Source: Nitrobacter sp. NHB1 (GTDB lineage: Bacteria; Pseudomonadota; Alphaproteobacteria; Rhizobiales; Xanthobacteraceae). Taken from it: a stretch of DNA of 64,000 bases. Below are positions 62,049 to 64,000 of the stretch, one piece after another (position 1 is the stretch's first letter; every line of letters begins with the position of its first letter). The notes below the pieces were generated by a model that was given only the letters and a program-made list of their open reading frames with translations, was not told where the DNA came from and searched no databases. The stretch is taken from contig NZ_JBAMDA010000001.1 in the NCBI RefSeq assembly GCF_036964665.1, positions 3,200,001-3,264,000 of the forward strand. The letters are read 5' to 3'. The position numbers and the translations under genes are program-made.

Positions 62049-63305
62049 GGGCAGCTCGAAAAATAGCGACCCTTCCTGAATTTGTGCGAGTCTAACTGTC
62101 GCAATGGGAGGGGATGCGGATACGATGGGTCAATTCGGTTTTTTTGATGCGGACAAGCGGCTTGCGGTGATTTCCGCGAAGGGCGATCCGCTTGAGATGA
62201 TTGATCGGGTGGTGCCGTTTGAGAGCTTCCGCGCCGAGATTGAGGCGGCGACATTGACACCGGCGAGTAAAAAGAAGAGCAACGCCGGCCGCAAGCCGAT
62301 TGATGTCATGGTCATGTTTCGGATGCTGGTGTTGCAATCGCTTTACAATCTATCCGACGAACAGGTTGAGTATCAGGTGCGTGACCGCCTGTCGTTCACG
62401 CGGTTTCTGCGGCTTGGCATCGAGGACAGCATTCCCGACGGCACGACGCTTTGGTTGTTCCGGGAGACGCTTGCGAAGGCCGGTCTGATTGAGAAACTGT
62501 TCGAGCGTTTTGGCCAGCATTTGGAAGCGAGAGGCTACATCGCTCGCGGCGGTCAGATGGTTGATGCGACGATTGTTCCGGTTCCCAAGCAGCGTAATAG
62601 CCGTGATGAAAATGAGGATGTGAAGGCCGGCAAGACGCCCCGGACCTGGAAGAAAGATCCGTCGAAAAACCGGCAGAAAGACAAGGATGCGCGCTGGACC
62701 AAGAAGCACGGCAAGAGTTTCTATGGATACAAGAACCATGTGAATGCCGATGCCAGGCACAAGCTGATCCGGCAGTATGACGTGACCGACGCGAGCGTGC
62801 ATGACAGCCAGAAATTCGATGGGCTTCTGAACAAAACCAATACGTCTGCGGATGTTTACGCGGACAGCGCCTATCGGTCGGCCGAGAGCGAGGCGAAGCT
62901 CAAGGTACGCGGCTTGCGCAGTCGGATTCATCAGCGCGCGAGCCGCAATCATCCGCTATCGAAGGCGCAGGAGAATGCGAACCGCAAAAAGAGCAAGATT
63001 CGGGCTCGCGTCGAGCACGTGTTTGGCGCTCAACAAACCTCTCCGGGTGGTCGGATAATACGGACGATTGGCATTGTTCGGGCGAAAGCCAAAATCGGCC
63101 TCCAGAACCTCGCCTACAACATCCGCCGTCTTGTCACGCTGGAACGAATGGCCGCCACATGAGGGTGTCGTGCGCCCGGTACGCATAAAACCGGACGCAG
63201 ATCGCGTAAACGCAACCGCTTCCCCGGAAAATCAACAGTGAAAACGAGCGTCACGCCACAGCTGCGGGAGATCCAACAATAAAAACGTCATTGTTCGAGG
63301 TGCCC
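62049..63305 (+). mobile_element. IS5-family insertion sequence (1257 bp)
   Basis: Inverted ends GGGCAGCTCGAAAAAT and GGGCACCTCGAACAAT; 4-bp target repeat TAAA at 62045-62048 and 63306-63309. Inserted in codon 5 of the SRAP gene. Confidence 0.9.
62125..63162 (+). CDS. IS5-family transposase
   Basis: A 345-residue DDE transposase. The N-terminal part has VMFRMLVLQSLYNLSDEQVE and LGIEDSIPDGTTLWLFRETL; the catalytic core MVDATIVPVPKQRN (Asp), VYADSAYRSAESE (Asp) and ARVEHVFGAQQT (Glu). The start at 62125 (MGQFGFFDADKRL) matches the usual family N terminus; an ATG at 62104 is possible. Complete; probably active. Confidence 0.93.
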   Translation: MGQFGFFDADKRLAVISAKGDPLEMIDRVVPFESFRAEIEAATLTPASKKKSNAGRKPIDVMVMFRMLVLQSLYNLSDEQVEYQVRDRLSFTRFLRLGIEDSIPDGTTLWLFRETLAKAGLIEKLFERFGQHLEARGYIARGGQMVDATIVPVPKQRNSRDENEDVKAGKTPRTWKKDPSKNRQKDKDARWTKKHGKSFYGYKNHVNADARHKLIRQYDVTDASVHDSQKFDGLLNKTNTSADVYADSAYRSAESEAKLKVRGLRSRIHQRASRNHPLSKAQENANRKKSKIRARVEHVFGAQQTSPGGRIIRTIGIVRAKAKIGLQNLAYNIRRLVTLERMAAT

Positions 63306-63328
63306 TAAAGATTGCACACTTGAAATTC

Positions 63329-64000
63329 CTACCGCCACATCCCGCGCATGCGGGCGCCGACGTCGATGCGCGGGCCCTGGCCTGTGGTCCGCGCGGCGGC
63401 CCCGGCAATCGCAAGCGGCCACGCCGTCTTCTCGAACAACCCGAGCAGCCGATCCGGGATGAATCGTGTCCTTGAGGCATAGACGTGACGGTCGCCGTAC
63501 GTATGCTGGCCATGCGTGAAGAAGCGCTGCGGCACGACAAGATGCAGATCGTCCTTGGCCCGCGTCATGGCGACATAAAGAAGCCGGCGTTCTTCCTCGA
63601 TCTCGGCGGACGTGCCGGTTCCGAGATCTGACGGCATGCAGCCGTCGACCACGTTGAGCACGAACACCGATTTCCATTCCTGCCCTTTGGCGGAGTGGAT
63701 CGTCGACAGGATCAGGTAGTCCTCATCAAGGAGCGGCACGCCGGCCTGGTCGCTGGTGGCATCCGGAGGATCAAGCGTTAGTTCGGTGAGAAATTTTTCA
63801 CGGGACGAGTAGCCGCTGGCAATTTGCTCGAGCTGGATCAAATCGGCACGCCGGGTATCCGCATCTTCGTGGATGCGGTCAAGATGCGGTTCGTACCAGA
63901 GCCGCGCACGCTCAAGGTCGGAGGGCCATTCCGAATAGCGCAGTTCGCCAACGGCCTGTATAAAAGCCTTCCAGTCGTCGCCGGCGCGGGGCGGAGCGAG
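63329..64000 (-). CDS. UvrD/Rep-type ATP-dependent DNA helicase, C-terminal part (runs off the window)
   Basis: 224 codons are visible; the start lies beyond the window edge. YLILSTIHSAKGQEWKSVFV and EEERRLLYVAMTRAKDDLHL are motifs V and VI of superfamily I helicases. The family unwinds DNA during repair and recombination. The stop lies 9 bases before the SRAP start on the same strand, so the two were probably one damage-response operon before the IS5 insertion. Confidence 0.9.
   Translation of the reverse strand, partial: LAPPRAGDDWKAFIQAVGELRYSEWPSDLERARLWYEPHLDRIHEDADTRRADLIQLEQIASGYSSREKFLTELTLDPPDATSDQAGVPLLDEDYLILSTIHSAKGQEWKSVFVLNVVDGCMPSDLGTGTSAEIEEERRLLYVAMTRAKDDLHLVVPQRFFTHGQHTYGDRHVYASRTRFIPDRLLGLFEKTAWPLAIAGAAARTTGQGPRIDVGARMRGMWR

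Larger units (their letters stand above)
61748..63319 (-). pseudogene. SOS response-associated peptidase (SRAP/YedK type), split and truncated
   Basis: The GTG at 63319 starts V-C-N-L and is interrupted by the IS5 element; the rest continues at 62044 as YSMTTNVQAIRRLFQV, then PDYSAPIVRNGASGREIAMA and RWGMPSSQKALMDATK. Across the junction the natural start MCNLYSMT is rebuilt when one 4-bp repeat is removed. Cys2 is the residue that bonds to abasic sites in this family. At about 61748 (GTTNIR) an integrase remnant removes the C-terminal half. Non-functional. Confidence 0.85.

Overview
This window looks like accessory DNA from an alphaproteobacterium of the Bradyrhizobium / Nitrobacter / Rhodopseudomonas / Afipia group (Nitrobacteraceae). 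It is GC-rich. The HWE-type histidine kinases, DUF2924 and DUF3489 proteins next to a large serine recombinase, a Ku and DNA-ligase pair, PRC-barrel and DUF3606 stress-type proteins, and many IS21, IS256, IS630, IS1380 and IS5 elements are all typical of that group. The genus cannot be fixed from sequence reading alone. No rRNA, complete tRNA or CRISPR array was seen.

Layout. 0-11 kb: a two-component kinase gene split by an IS256 element, an IS630, a zinc-protease-like gene, two integrase-core elements, and the tail of a large DUF4011-type helicase with an internal deletion. 11-19 kb: a redoxin, then a phage-like block on the minus strand: TerL with a duplicated nuclease domain, DUF5681, a ParB-DNA methyltransferase fusion, a serine recombinase, DUF2924 and DUF3489. 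19-32 kb: a CBS-domain transporter-type protein, an iron-permease-like protein, transposon debris, and a non-homologous end-joining set (Ku at 26.2 kb, ATP-dependent ligase at 24.4 kb) with small stress-type genes. 32-38 kb: a PAS/HWE kinase, a PRC-barrel protein and several small proteins that mostly look Bradyrhizobium-like. 38-47 kb: a stack of nested insertion sequences. 47-61.4 kb: an L,D-transpeptidase and a large defence locus. 61.4-64 kb: an SRAP-type gene split by an IS5 element and the end of a UvrD-type helicase that runs out of the window.

The most interesting part is 48.4-61.4 kb. Reading on the minus strand it encodes Vsr (frame broken), a C5-cytosine DNA methyltransferase, a MORC/MutL-like GHKL ATPase, a Z1-domain superfamily II helicase-like ATPase, a PD-(D/E)XK nuclease and an AIPR (abortive-infection type) protein. 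The junctions overlap by 4 bp or are separated by 4 bp, so the set should be translated as one coupled operon. A convergent gene encodes an AspBHI-like restriction endonuclease. The AIPR gene is cut by a complete 2611-bp IS21 element. The general MORC/Z1/nuclease/methylase association was proposed from genome comparison (Iyer, Abhiman and Aravind), but how such a system works is, to my knowledge, hardly tested.

The second theme is decay. At least 20 genes are broken by insertion, frameshift, nonsense mutation or truncation. Several can be reassembled exactly by removing an insertion sequence and one copy of its target duplication, which gives firm evidence for the element ends reported below.
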